A DNA stretch of 64,000 nucleotides from Epiperipatus broadwayi (Eukaryota > Onychophora > Udeonychophora > Euonychophora > Peripatidae), in assembly GCA_028023455.1 (NCBI GenBank), contig JAQFVV010006238.1, forward strand, positions 4,102,572 through 4,166,571, in the 5' to 3' direction. This document shows positions 11,580 to 23,130 of the stretch, in pieces. Position 1 is the stretch's first letter; each line of letters starts with the position of its first letter. Position numbers and translations under genes: made by a program. The notes under the pieces were generated by a model. The model saw only the letters and a list, made by a program, of their open reading frames with translations. It did not search any database and was not told where the DNA came from.

Positions 11580-11620
11580 ATTTTACCAATTATTATTATT
11601 ATTATTATTATTTTGATGAT
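11580..11620. repeat. (ATT)n microsatellite
   Basis: A run of ATT units followed by GATGATGATG. Confidence 0.9.
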
Positions 11621-11789
11621 GATGATTCAAAATAAAACTTTAGTGAGTCTGAAAAGTTACAGAGTCACATCTAATTATACACTGACTTCTGTTATAATTG
11701 CCAATATTATAAGTTGCAAAACAAATCTACAACTATGCAAGGAGACCTATGAAGATAATTTTTTATTACATAAGTCTTTATAACTGAGG

Positions 11790-12370
11790 AGAACAGAGGG
11801 CCGCTTAATTTCTTTTCCAGTTCTTTATCTATTCTGCATACTTTTTAGAGTCTGGTTTTCTCTTTAGTTCAGTTTATGCTTACATTTCACTGCTTGGTTT
11901 TAATATTGAAAATTGATGATATTGAAGGTGTCACCATCTATCATATTGGACTTATATTTCATAGATTGGATCTTAGTTTAAAGTTTAATCATGTGGCTGC
12001 AAACACATCTGGTTGAGCTAGGATGCTGTCTCTTTTTCTGAACAATTTTAGTTTTATTAAGTATGTTGCTGGGTGATGCCGAGGATGATTAGCAAGAAGA
12101 ACAGTACATCTGGTGCACCAGTAGGCATAAAGGCTGTATGAAGGAAATGATCATGCGTCTTTTCTTCTCTATGGCATAGTCCATAAAGGGATCTATATTC
12201 GTATGGAATCTAGGAAATCTAAAGAAATGTGTGTTGTGTGTAGAGCAATTAGATTAAACTTAAGCAGAAAACTGAATAATTTTGGTTCCAGTGACCTCTT
12301 TCTGAATTGTTGCAGTAGTTGCCTGTTGTCTATTGAGTTCACGATCCTCTTAATGGATTGAAAAATCCTC
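11790..12370. other. Unclassified less AT-rich segment
   Basis: Sequence complexity and GC are higher than in the flanks. Broken frames exist on both strands (for example FPRFHTNIDPFMDYAIEKKR on the minus strand around 12170-12240), but none can be tied to a family. It could be a decayed transposon or a host exon relic. Confidence 0.3.
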
Positions 12371-13039
12371 TACTAGACCATATATATATATATTTTGGAC
12401 TTGTATTTGAATAAGAATATTGCTAACATATTTTATTACATTTTTTTTTAGACGAATTTTTTTTCTATATTTCTTGACATTTTATTTATTTTATTTAAGA
12501 CTAAATAAGTTTGGATGTTCTATTTAATTAATTTCTTTCTTTTTTTTTTTTTTAAAAAAAAAAAAATCTTCGAATTTCTGTTCATAGCTTAAAGTAAATT
12601 ACACAGTGAAGTAAATTCCAATTGAAACTTTCAAATTTAATTATAAAATTCCGAGTAAAATAAAAGCTGTAATTTATTAATGTGAAGCCGGGAAAGGATT
12701 TTAAGAAATTTTAAATACTGTTTCATTTAATTTTAAATAGCCAAGCTTATTTTATTTGGTTGCCATATGTTTACTAATTACCATTTTAATGAGTTTTTTT
12801 TTTAAAAATTAAGGACTGGGGTGGGGGGTAATATTAACATTTAAATGATTTCTCGTTCTTGAAACTTTGCATTTTGATTAATTAAATTGTTTGGGCAGAT
12901 ATTCAGGTGTTCATCAATACGAAGTTACAAAGTAAAAACTATAATTGTAATCTATTTAGTATGACAAATTTAAAAACGTAGAAGAAAATTCAACTACGAA
13001 TATATACTATATTTGATAATCTCAACTTACACCAAGCAG

Positions 13040-14900
13040 TCCTTTATCTTTATCATTTTCAATCATTATCGATTTACTGCAGGATGAAGATCTCTCAACC
13101 TTAATCCAGTTTCTTCTCTCTTTAGCCTTACTTGTTCACATCATACCGGAGACCTTCCTTATTTAATCCATCTTTCACATGGTATCTTTTTTTTTTATAA
13201 TCTCATAGAATCCAGTTTAAGGTTTCTGTCCAATCTGTTACCAACACATCTAGCAAAATGCCATGCTCAGTTCTATTTCAGTTTTTAATTATTTTAATAA
13301 TGTTAGTTATACCTATTTGTTTTCTCACCCATAATTTTTGATTTTGATTCTCTTTTGTTATTCCTAGCATATATCTCTTCATATTTCATTGAATGATCAG
13401 AAGTCTCTATATTGCTTTCTATTAATCCATAATTAAGAATTGCTTCAAAAACCTTTCTTTTCAAGTATCCATTTAATATTAAATTATTTCTACCAAAAGT
13501 ACTTCATCCAAGTTTAATTCTATGATTGATTTTGTTTATTACATTTTAATCTAAATTAACAATCTGACCAAGATGTTTGCAGTTTTTCACTTAGCAATGT
13601 TCTCCATACACTAGTGTTATGTGATGTCTTAGTTGTTAACTTCTTACAATTTATAAATATGGATCTTTATTTTCTTTTTTGCAGAAAGTCCATGAAACAT
13701 TATTTTAATCTTTTTAGCATTTTCTTTAATCCTACTTTCTTATTTTTATCTGATAACTGTTGCAACATTTCCTGAAACATTGAAGTATTATTTACAGAAA
13801 GTACTACATCATCTACAAAATCCAGATGACTTAAATAACTCCATTCATTTTTTATTCCTTCTGCTTTCCATTTTAATCTATACAATACTTTTTGTAAAAC
13901 TGCTATAAAAGTTTTGGAAATAAAGAATCTTTTTATTGTACACTCTTCTCAATGTTCAATCTTCTTAGTATCATTGCTATTGCATTTTGACAAATATACT
14001 TCAAGATATGACCAATATTCCATATCCATATTTTTTATGATCCAATGCTTTAATTACGGTAGAAATGCTTATAGAATCAAATGTCTTTTCATGATCTACA
14101 AATCCAAACCATAATGACCATTTATATTCATTGATTCTTTCTATAATGTCTCATAATGCTTGGGTTTGATCCACTATGCTAAAACTATTTTTGAAATCAG
14201 ATTCTTCTTTTGATAGTTAAAATCCAAAGTTCACTGTAGATGAGTTGTAATTATCTGGGTAAACATTTTTGTATAGAACTGATAAAAGATTCATTGGTCT
14301 GTAATTTGTAATATCTTTTTTATATCCTTTTTTAAATATCAATGATAGTACTGTATTCTTTCCATCATCTGGCACATCTTTATCATTTAGACACTTGGTA
14401 TATAACTTTGCCAATACTTTTTATATTTCTGAAAAGATATTGATCATAATTCCATCATTTTCTAGAGTTTCATCCTTTTTCATAGATTTAATTGCATATT
14501 ATACTTCTTTATGTAAAATTCTGGACAATTCAGAAGATGTAGTAATTATAGGAGAAACTTTGTTTTCTAGTTCTTTATTATTATATATTTCTTTATAGAA
14601 TTCTTCCATAGACTTCATGATATTATCCCACTTTTTAGTAATAGTTCTACCTGTTCTGACTTTATTTTTTATAACGATGATAAAATGGGTACATTATTAA
14701 TGACAAGAGTTCTATGATCAAAATAATAACATTTAGATCATCTAATAAGCTCTATGAATAATATTATTTTGAAGAAAATATAGGATAATGTTTTTTTAAT
14801 ACTTCATAAAATTCATTCATATGCTTAAATTTATGGTTGTGTGTATGTATATCCTAATATTTCCATAGCTATATTATTTTTTTAATGGCTACATGACTGT
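13040..14900 (-). mobile_element. RTE-like LINE, RT to 3' end, minus strand
   Basis: A 5'-truncated copy of the same kind of element as 1965-3595, reading leftwards. From right to left it shows an NEFYE-type linker, the RT opening (PDDGKNTVLSLIFKK, ITNYRPMNLLSVLYK), the catalytic-region block (FVDDVVLSVN, with V for the A of FADD) and a C-terminal block containing KERRNWIK near 13100. Frameshifts are frequent. The 3' end near 13040 carries a GATAAAGATAAA-like A/G-rich tail. Confidence 0.75.
13700..14414 (-). pseudogene. RTE-like LINE reverse transcriptase, broken
   Basis: Two open pieces cover the RT core. 14217-14414 gives MAKLYTKCLNDKDVPDDGKN followed by a KKDITNYRPMNLLSVLYK block. 13700-13885 gives SYLSHLDFVDDVVLSVNNTS and QEMLQQLSDKNKKVGLKK, the primer-grip-side block after the catalytic D-D pair. 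Between them (about 14080-14110) a frame reads GFVD, the start of the FVDY.KAFDS block. The D-D pair survives but the frame does not, so this is a pseudogene. Confidence 0.77.
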
Positions 14901-15520
14901 TTTCCCCCTTTTCACAATAATCTTGGATACTTAAGGATTTGACAAAGTCTATTCAATACTTTTATCCTTATTTGTGTTTGGGCTTGCCATCTTTCTCTCC
15001 TAGTATACATACATTTTTTTCTGATTTAGAATGAGTAAATATAGAATAAAGGCAACTCTCCACTCTACTGGTATTTAGTATGCATTAGTATGCATCTAGT
15101 ATTCAGTGATTATTCAAGCTAACCCTAGATGACACTAGAATATAAAGTTGCTCTTCTCCTAATATTTTGTTCAAAACAGGAATATAGTGATTTATTTTAT
15201 TATATTTTACTAAATTTACTCTAGAGCCACCAGCTTTTAAGGTTGAATAACAAATAGATAGAAATGGATAGTGCCACATTCAAATGTTCTGACTGATATC
15301 AGGTGTATGACTTTCATCACTGAATAGTACTGAAATTTATCCACATGTAACACTTCCTTTCTATTAATCAAACTTATAATTTACAATTTCATATTACCAT
15401 TCTTAACCTAAGTAAATTATTTACCTTGTTATATATGTCTAATTCTAATTGCTTGTTTCAAGCCATGGTTATATACCTAGACAATCAATTAACTTTAATT
15501 ATATTACATGGTTACTCATT
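14900..15520. other. AT-rich stretch without recognisable genes
   Basis: No family recognised. A short local duplication (TTAGTATGCA-type words) lies near 15075-15100. Confidence 0.4.
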
Positions 15521-15639
15521 TGTTGTGGAAAATATACTCAATCAGACTCGCCAAAAAATATAAACTCTAAAATACAGTTAATGGCTTCATTGCTATGAGC
15601 AGACTTCTCAAGTATAAAGAACTACAAAATAACATATTT

Positions 15640-15832
15640 AAAGTAAACATTACCCACAATTTCACTTACATCCTATACATCCTTAAAAGAACTTTTAAAT
15701 AAGTTAATTGCTTCACAATTATAAAATTTTAATGATAAATATTCTTTAATTCTTTTTATTTCATTTCTCTCAAAGAAAACAACCTTAGTCTCCTCAAAAT
15801 TAATAGTGTGGCCTGTATCTTTTTCATGGATA
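15640..15832 (-). pseudogene. Penelope-like GIY-YIG endonuclease C-terminus, left arm
   Basis: The minus strand reads HEKDTGHTINFEETKVVFFE, RNEIKR with a one-base shift, then CEAINLFKSSF and VSEIVGNV. The H....TGH...F + E.R....R..E+ layout is the conserved C-terminal block of the Penelope-like endonuclease (the TGH histidine and the following glutamate are conserved). One internal stop and one frameshift are present. It mirrors the plus-strand copy. Confidence 0.6.
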
Positions 15833-16033
15833 TATAAAACAGAACTAAGATATTTATTTCTAACCCTACTTTATGTACCTTTATTCTTTCATTTAAGCTC
15901 AAACTACTCTAACATATATAGATCAGAGTAGTTTGAGCTTAAATCAAAATAAAGGTACATATAAGTAGAGTTAGAAATAAATATCTCAGTTCTGCTTTAT
16001 ATATATAAGTCAGAGTATATAAGTCAGAGTAGT

Positions 16034-16301
16034 TTGAGATTACATGAAATAATAAAGGTACATAAATGTAGGGTTAAATATAAATATCTTAGCTCTATTT
16101 TATATATCCATGAAAAAGATACAGGCCACACTTTTAATTTTGAAGAGGCTAATGTCTTTTTTGAGAGAAATAAAATAAAATGTAGAATTAAAAAAATCTC
16201 TATTATTAAAAAATTATGATTCTGAAGTAATTAACTTATTAAAATGCTCTTTTAATATTAAGGGTGCATGGGTTGTAAGTGAAATTGTGAGTAATGTTTA
16301 A
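16034..16301 (+). pseudogene. Penelope-like GIY-YIG endonuclease C-terminus, right arm
   Basis: The frame at 16034-16219 reads YLSSILYIHEKDTGHTFNFE and then EANVFFERNKIKCRIKK. A one-base shift near 16205 leads into YDSEVINLLKCSFNIKGAWV followed by VSEIVSNV and TAA at 16299-16301. The block H..TGH..F....V..E+...+ is typical of the C-terminal end of Penelope-like polyproteins, which cut target DNA with a GIY-YIG nuclease fused behind RT. The GIY-YIG box itself is not in this fragment. The shared ending VSEIV.NV in both arms marks the true polyprotein end. Confidence 0.62.
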
Positions 16302-16449
16302 TTTAAATATGTTGTTATTTTATAATTCTTTACACTTGAGAATTCTGCTTATAGTAGTGAAACCATTGGTTGTGTTTTAGAGTTTATATTTTTTTGGCTA
16401 GTCTGTTTGAGTTGTGAATTTGGGATAATTTCCATTATTTTATTGACTT

Positions 16450-19400
16450 GTTTATCTTTAGGTGTTTAATGTTCATATATATATAAATTATAGACTTGTG
16501 TATCTGTGCCTACAGATAGATAATACCAACCTTTTGCATATACACTAAACACTATTGATGATGCTATATAATGTTTTTAATATATATACAGACACATATA
16601 TGATATGATGTAATTAAAAAAATAATTCACAAGAAAAGAATTAATAATGAAAATATAGTAATTCATGACAGTCCAGTAATAAATCAAAAGAAGACAACTC
16701 TATGATAGATTGAGTGCAAAAGACATTGAATGTAAGAGATCAACAAGTCATCAATGTAACTCATTAGATACAATAGCTTATCCAGTTTCCGAAATTGATA
16801 TTTGTTTGTTTTTTTTAAGATCTTTTTCAACTGGGATCTCCAATTCTTTAATCTTCTATTTTAATGGTTATGAGATGCTATGAAGAGGAAATTTTTTATT
16901 ATAGTTATTATAGCTTTGAATGGATAGATTTCTAAAAGTTATACCACACATATATATTAAGTAAACCCACATAAATATATAATATATTAACATTATTTAA
17001 TTTTACCCTCTTTTATGAAAAATCAACTAATTTCTTTGGAAATACCATAATTCTGTTAATCAAATCTGACGTCATCTCTTGCTTTGGAGACCCGTGGAGA
17101 TCACATTTCATTTAAGTTGTTCTATTTTGCATGATCTCAACTGCTTTCCTAAGCAGTTGATGATGTCATCAGATTTTATTGACATAAATGCATACATCAA
17201 CATTGACTTACTATGATTCATAAAATCTTAACTGTTCTTCCAAGTAGATGATGATGTCAGGTTTGATTGACAGGAACACATATCCTGCAAGTGTTTAGTT
17301 GATTTTTCAAGAAATATTACTGTGTATAAGATCGTAACTTTCTACAAATTTCTGTAAAGGGGCTATATAAGATTTGAACTTTCTAAATCCATGAAACATT
17401 AAATTAGTATACCTCAATATATATGTATTAAGGGAGCACACCACTCTCCCTTGTAGGCTATGATCAAATTACACTATTGACAAAGGATCAAGAATAGAAT
17501 AGATCCATCTATTTTTTTAAGCTTTAAATGTTTGGCAGGGATAAGATTGTAAACATCATAGGCTTAAAAATAAATGAATCTATTATATTCTTGATCCTTT
17601 ATCAACAAATTATTTTTTCATAACTGAAAATGAGTGATTTATTCAATTACATACATACATATATATATATATTAAGTTATTTAATTTAATATTTATTAGT
17701 CCACTTTAGGGCAAAAATCCCTTTTTACAGGAACAGTAAAGAAAAAAAAAGCAATTATTTCTACAGCTTGTTAATTTCTGATTGACTTTAGCTTTATCCC
17801 CTAGTTAAAACCAGCTAGATACCTAGTTACTTACAAATATTGAGTAGATAACTGTTTAAAAGACAACCTTAAATCTTTTGAAAATCCGAAAAATGAAATC
17901 CAGTTTTTATTTAGGTAAAATTTAATCCAAGCCTTTGGAGTTGTTATGCAGACCATGGTATAGGTATATGTGTCAAGTATTAATAAACAAAACTTTATTC
18001 TAGCTGGAAAAACAGATATCAGTTTTGCAAAAGTTAGAGTGAATGAAATTATTTGAAAACACTTGCTGGTCATTAACTTTGAATGTTAAACAGAGGTCAT
18101 ATATAATTTTAGGAAAGATAAATGAAAAGATAAGTAACTATCTAGCCCTAAGAAGTAAAATATGAAAGCTGGGAAATTTATGCAAATTAAAAATGTTAAA
18201 CTATCCTTTAATCTATATTCCTGGAATTAAAAATATCCCTTCAGAAGAAAGTGATCTAAAAGCATCCAAAGAATACTAATAGAAAATTGATTAAAATGTT
18301 TTATGTTAGAGATAATAATATAATGTTTAAAGAAATAAAAACGCATGCAATTTTAGAGAATAATCAAGAACTTCCAGTTAAGGGATTTTTTGACTTGCAA
18401 GGAAGTAATAACACATAATTTTTGCTCTATATATACACTGTAAATCAGTTTTATTTATGTTGTCTAGGAGAGTCAAAACATTTTCTATACATAGCAACAA
18501 TTGTCATTCAAAAGTATTATCAAGTGATGTGGGAAAATAGTTCAACATAGTTTTTGGTGTATGGGAAAATGAGAAATTTAATGTAAAATAGCTAATGATG
18601 TTTAAGCTTTGCAATGAAACTCTAAGATATGAACAATTTGAATGTTTTTATTCGTGAAGAAAATTATAATATAAATAAGTCAAGTTATGGTTAATTTATT
18701 GTAGAATTAAGATTGTCATATCCAAGAGCTAGCATTTTTCGGATTGATTCTAACTCAGAAAGACAAAATTCTCAATTTGTTCATGGCAAATGACTTGCTA
18801 TTTAACTGATTATATTATAGGATTAAAAAAAAACCCAATAGATATTACTTCATTTGATTATTACCCAAATTATTAACTTTGAAATCAAAATTTATTTTTA
18901 ATCTTTTTATACCCATCTCATTTTTACTACACTTCTTATTAATTACTTATTACATTCCCATTTTTTATATCAAATATTAAATTTGTGTTCTCTCTGTTTC
19001 CTTTATCTTCAGTCTGCCCCTGTTAATACTGGGCTAATGTATTCAAGGCTTAATAGTCTACTTGAACTAAAGATGAATAAAAGCATTCATCATTTTTTGA
19101 AGTTAATTCATTAATAATTATAATTAGCATCCCTGAATTTTTTTTTTATCTCATTGCTCTTTTTTTTTTTTACTGTCTTTAGTTACTTAGGTTGGTAACC
19201 TCATTTGCTGTGAACTTCTATTGACGTTCATTATTTTTCAATATTAACTCTGTTAATACAATTTCATTTTTCTTCTTTAACTGAACTCACAACAATTCTT
19301 TATCCAATTTTTTGCTTTTCTGTTATTTTTTTTTTGTATTTGTAATTTTTCTTCTTCTAGAGATTAGAGTGGCCATACTTTTTTATAAATAGTTGCTAGT

Positions 19401-19500
19401 GATGATGCATGTAAAAATATAATTAATGTTATATATTAGAGTAAGCAATGCCAATTTTTTCTGATGGTCAAGCGTTATTTGCCTAGTCACGTTACATTGG
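16450..19500. other. AT-rich intergenic stretch, mostly featureless
   Basis: No gene recognised. It contains a small inverted repeat (17475-17608, listed separately), a (TA)n tract at about 17655-17672 and a segment at 17040-17290 with the near-duplicated phrases TGATGATGTCATCAG and GATGATGATGTCAGG. The minus-strand frame at 17831-18073 shows no domain. Confidence 0.4.
17475..17608. repeat. Short inverted repeat (~45 bp arms)
   Basis: CAAAGGATCAAGAATAGAAT at about 17480 is answered by ATTATATTCTTGATCCTTTA near 17583. Arms are about 45 bp, with a spacer of about 40 bp. Confidence 0.75.
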
Positions 19501-19539
19501 TAGAGTACGTGGTATTTATCATATATGTTAGAAGCAAAT

Positions 19540-19660
19540 TTTTATGAAAGACCTATCAAAAGACCACTTGGAAAATAGATGGATGAGGTAAGAAAGTTTT
19601 CTGGAGTGATGTAGAAAATGTGAAGATTATAGAAAGGGAGAGATAGCAACCTGCAATGAT
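19540..19660 (+). pseudogene. LINE C-terminal scrap
   Basis: A broken frame reads KDHLENRWMR followed by a CRKCEDY..GE-like stretch, resembling the RPRGRP..RW...V..DL...G....A.DR tail of LINE polyproteins. It is short and divergent, so this is a weak call. Confidence 0.35.
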
Positions 19661-20482
19661 TGTTATTATTTTTTAGTATTGAAATGCTTTAAAGATATTT
19701 TTCAGAATTATATTTCATGAATATTTAATACTTATTAGTATTACTCTGATTATTGTATTTGTATTGTAAATATAGGATCAAATCGGATTATTAAAATACA
19801 TCAATCCTGCCTTAAATCACTGATATGTCAGTAGATATTGACATGAAAAATCGCAGTTTGATTTATTACATTATATCACTTTATTATAAATTTGTGTGAA
19901 GAGGGGTGGTGGAAGCAACTTTATTCTAAATAGGAATTTGAAAGATTGGGTTTTTTTTTTTAAAAAAAAAAGTTCAAGTAATTAACTCTTATCAAAACAT
20001 GCAGGTCTTCTAACATTTATATATAATTTTAATAGCAGTCTTACAATTTGTTATTAATCTTTTAAAATCTCTCTTCAATTACTAGCGTTCCAAATCTAGA
20101 GGTTAAAAGCGAAGTTAGTGAATGAGGCTTTTTCTGTTTACGATATTAAAATAATCAGTCAAAGTTAACTTTGGAAATGAATTTAAAAGCAGAATGTATT
20201 AAAATATTGCAGCATCTATTTGAATTCCTTAACTTTTTTTTTTGTACTTTTAGTTAAGTTTTTGAAAAAAGTTTATATATCAAAATTTACATAGGTAAAA
20301 CGGCAGGTAAAACTATATTTTATCTGTACATTTCTAGGCAAAAACTTTTTAACAGCCCCCCTATTTAGAAGAACATTTTAAGATAAAATGATACTCAGAC
20401 TTTGCGTTTGCCAAATAATGAGTCTTGAGCAGTTTTCCATTTGGTCTTTATTCCTTAACAAATAGTAAGCAGATACTGTCTT

Positions 20483-21090
20483 AAATCACCAAACATCACA
20501 TGATCCCCATTTCTTACGCTTGCTCATAACTATTTTTAAAACAGGTAAAACTCTTCATACAGTAGTGCCACTCAGTGCAAGCCAGAGTAATCAATGGATG
20601 CCTGTATGGAGAGTTTTGGATGTTTCAATAACAGTTATGAGTAAGCATAAGAAATGATGATCATGTGATATTTGGTGGTTTAATACCAATCCCCCCTAGT
20701 AGGATAGTGGTGGTTATGGTTATTAAAGAACCAAAGGCACCAAAATGTATGGGTACTGAACTGAGTTCAGACCTATACAACTATATAAGCTAATGAGCTT
20801 AGATTGAAAATATTATTGTGCTTTCAATTTTATTCTCATAGTTTTTTTAGTTGAGATAAAAGGTGGCTGCTGGAGGGTTACATTAGATCCCATGATCTAG
20901 GTGCAGTGCTCTCAGATCCAAGGCTCCTTACTGACGAAGGCCACAAGCAGAAACTAGTCTGGGGATATTGGATGAGTAGGCACTAGATAGGGATTTTACG
21001 CACAAGCCTTCTGGCATCCATTGATTACTCTGGCTTGCACTGAGTGGCACTACTGTATGGAGTTTTGCCTGTTTTAATATCAGATACTGT
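20483..21090. mobile_element. Family A repeat (hammerhead-bearing), complex copy
   Basis: Left part (20483-20690) is an inverted repeat of the terminal segment: ACATCACATGATCCCCATTT at 20485 is answered by the AAATGATGATCATGTGATAT phrase near 20655. Right part (20690-21090) is a long plus-strand copy. It has a tRNA-like region (TAGTGGTGGTTATGG, then GAGTTCAGACC), an unclassified segment, then GGTGCAGTGCTCTCAG, the hammerhead at 20916-20973, and the TTCTGGCATCCATTGATTAC to GGAGTTTTGCCTG end. The same long middle segment appears reversed at 55030-55280. No coding capacity. Confidence 0.72.
20916..20973 (+). ncRNA. Type I hammerhead ribozyme, family A
   Basis: Stem I outer helix ATCCAA/TTGGAT (6 bp), internal loop GGCT/ATA and inner helix CCTTA/TGGGG (one mismatch here; CCTCA/TGGGG in sister copies) bring together CTGACGA and the cleavage side. 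Helix II is AGGC-CACAA-GC-A, one C shorter than in sister copies. The second box is GAAA. Stem III is the minimal AC-TA-GT. The cleavage position is after C of GTC (20959/20960). All conserved core bases (C3 U4 G5 A6 N7 G8 A9, G12 A13 A14, A15.1-U16.1, H17) are present. The 10.1/11.1 pair is A.A rather than the usual G-C, which could lower activity. Confidence 0.72.
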
Positions 21091-21869
21091 CTTGTGTGAT
21101 TTAGCACTGTAGTAGACTGATATACTTTGAAGCCCCAAGTTAATATATTGTTACTTCAGCTTTGGTGCTCAAACTTTATACAAATAAGCAATACATTATC
21201 TAATTATTTTATTTATTTCCTGAATACTCATTCACTGATCAATATTAGATGATTAGCTAGCTTTCCTATCGGAAATAAAAATTCTTATTTGTTGAAAAAT
21301 GTTCAAGTTTATTTAGCATGCATTTAAACTCAGATCATTGAAATGGATTTTTTTTTGTTTTCGTTCCACCACGAGTTTTTATATTTGCTGTTAAATGTTG
21401 TCAAACATGGCATTGGCTTTATGAGATCATTAGAATATCATCCCCTCTATAAAATTTTCACCACATAATATAATAGTACTCTATTGTTGTTTTCTTCTTT
21501 ATAATTTGAAATGATATTTTTGCTATTGATATATCTGTGATTAGTTCTTGCTGACAAGGAAAGGAAGGCAATCAATTGAAAGTAGACAAAGGGTAATTTA
21601 GTCAGGAAAGGTTACATAAATTTTGTTAAAATGCTGATAAGTGATGTGGACAGAAATTATTTCATATTACAAACAAATACCACTTGGTATTAAATAAAAA
21701 GAAGATAACATGATGTCAAGAGAAACATGGAAAAAAATGTTCATGACATATTACTTTGAAAGATTGTTTTATTACAGGCTTTACAATATGTGGAATGTAT
21801 ACATAGATATCAGATGTGCAAAATTTTGATTTCACTTGCTAATAAGTGTTACATAGGTGAGGAAATTCA

Positions 21870-22120
21870 TAGGTATTACTGACATCGTAGAAAGAATTAA
21901 GAGACTGAATTGGAACTGGGCTGGACATATTTCATGAAGAGAGATGATAGTAGATAGGTAAAGAAATCTTAAATTGAATTCCAAGAGATTGTAAAAGACT
22001 TAGGAAGGTGATCATATATGAGTTGGATATATGAAGTAAGGAAGGATGCTGAGTTGATATGAAGAAAAGAAGTTAGAAATTGGAGAAACTTGATTGAACT
22101 TGAACATAATTGTTGACAAG
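21870..22120 (+). pseudogene. RTE-like LINE 3' end
   Basis: Reads TDIVERIKRLNWNWAGHIS, then EILN*IPRDCKRLRK and a K-rich W...LD tail across frames. This is the same C-terminal block as at 8650-8995, with more stops. It is a 5'-truncated dead copy. Confidence 0.75.
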
Positions 22121-22960
22121 TATTACTCTTAAGTTTGTTTTTGTTATAAGTAATTAACAGATATGTGTATATGTGTGAATATTATTCATTAATCAAAGTT
22201 AATGTACTCTTTATAATAGTGGATATGCAGCTTTGTGGTACATATGACTCCATTACTGCAATAATGTGTGAAAAGTTGATTTCTGTATTATTAATATTTT
22301 ATATAATAATGGCATTGTGGTTAAGAATAGGAATAGTGGTATGTAATTAGAAATAGTAAAAATATTTATTGATAGTATAAATTGATGTACAATACACTAC
22401 TTCACTTACATGCTATTCCCCAAAAAATATAAATGAATGAAAAAATGTTAGTAACCTATTTATATTTTATCATACATAACAACCATTTCCGCCTCTCGTC
22501 AAGTTATATACAAACATGTTTTTTTTAAAAACAAAACATTAAAATTCATAAATTTACTATGTGGGAGGAGTTATTTATAAAGTATTTCTCATTTATGATG
22601 TTCTTTCTTTATTATTCTTTCCAAATTTGATGTAGAATATATTTCATATAATAAATATTTTCTAAGCATAATACTAAAAATTTTATGAAATTGAAGAACG
22701 TTGGTAAAGTTGATATGAAAATCAAAATAATTAAAGAGGAACTAGTTTAATGTTGATGTGATTATTAATAAATTTTTATAAAAAAAAGTAAAATTATTGA
22801 AGAAAAAGGATATTGCCATGAATGTTTTTAATTATGGTCAAAATCATACATTTTAGAAATATTACCAAAATCATCATTTTCTTTATAATTGTAATATCTT
22901 ATATAAATACAATTTTTCCAAACCATTTCAAACATCACTACTGTCACATCTAGGTGCATA
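22120..22960. other. AT-rich stretch without recognisable genes
   Basis: No domain, tRNA or repeat family seen. Confidence 0.4.
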
Positions 22961-22969
22961 ATCCTAAGG

Positions 22970-23130
22970 ATACAGCCACAATATATATATTACTTACATA
23001 ATGAGTATAAGCTTAACTTTAAGAGATTAAAGTAAATTCGCTCTGAAGAAGACTGCTGGACAGTTGAAACATATAAAGGGTTTTTCTAAAAAGTGTTCAA
23101 AGTAGTTTGGATACATTGTATTTATATAAT
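22970..23130 (+). repeat. Family C repeat (conserved hairpin)
   Basis: Shares with 24930-25115, 35648-35921 and 59262-59600 the order AAGAGATTAAAGT, CTCTGAAGAAG, hairpin GACTG-CTGGA-CAGTT, GAAACAT, AAAAAGTGTTC and AAGTAGTTTGGATA. Single-orientation copy, with no coding frame. The hairpin is discussed as a failed hammerhead look-alike. Confidence 0.65.

Larger units (their letters stand above)
15535..16413. mobile_element. Penelope-like element 3' ends in inverted pair
   Basis: Two copies of one element end face away from each other: left arm about 15535-15915 (minus) and right arm about 16005-16413 (plus), with an extra partial plus-strand copy at 15920-16004. Each arm begins at the centre with an AGAGTAGTTTGAG phrase, carries the same endonuclease C-terminus, and ends outward in a 3'-UTR-like segment with the words TTATATTTTTT and GTCTG. 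Inverted, partly duplicated ends are common among Penelope-like insertions. No RT domain remains. Arms have diverged visibly, so the structure is old. Confidence 0.62.
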
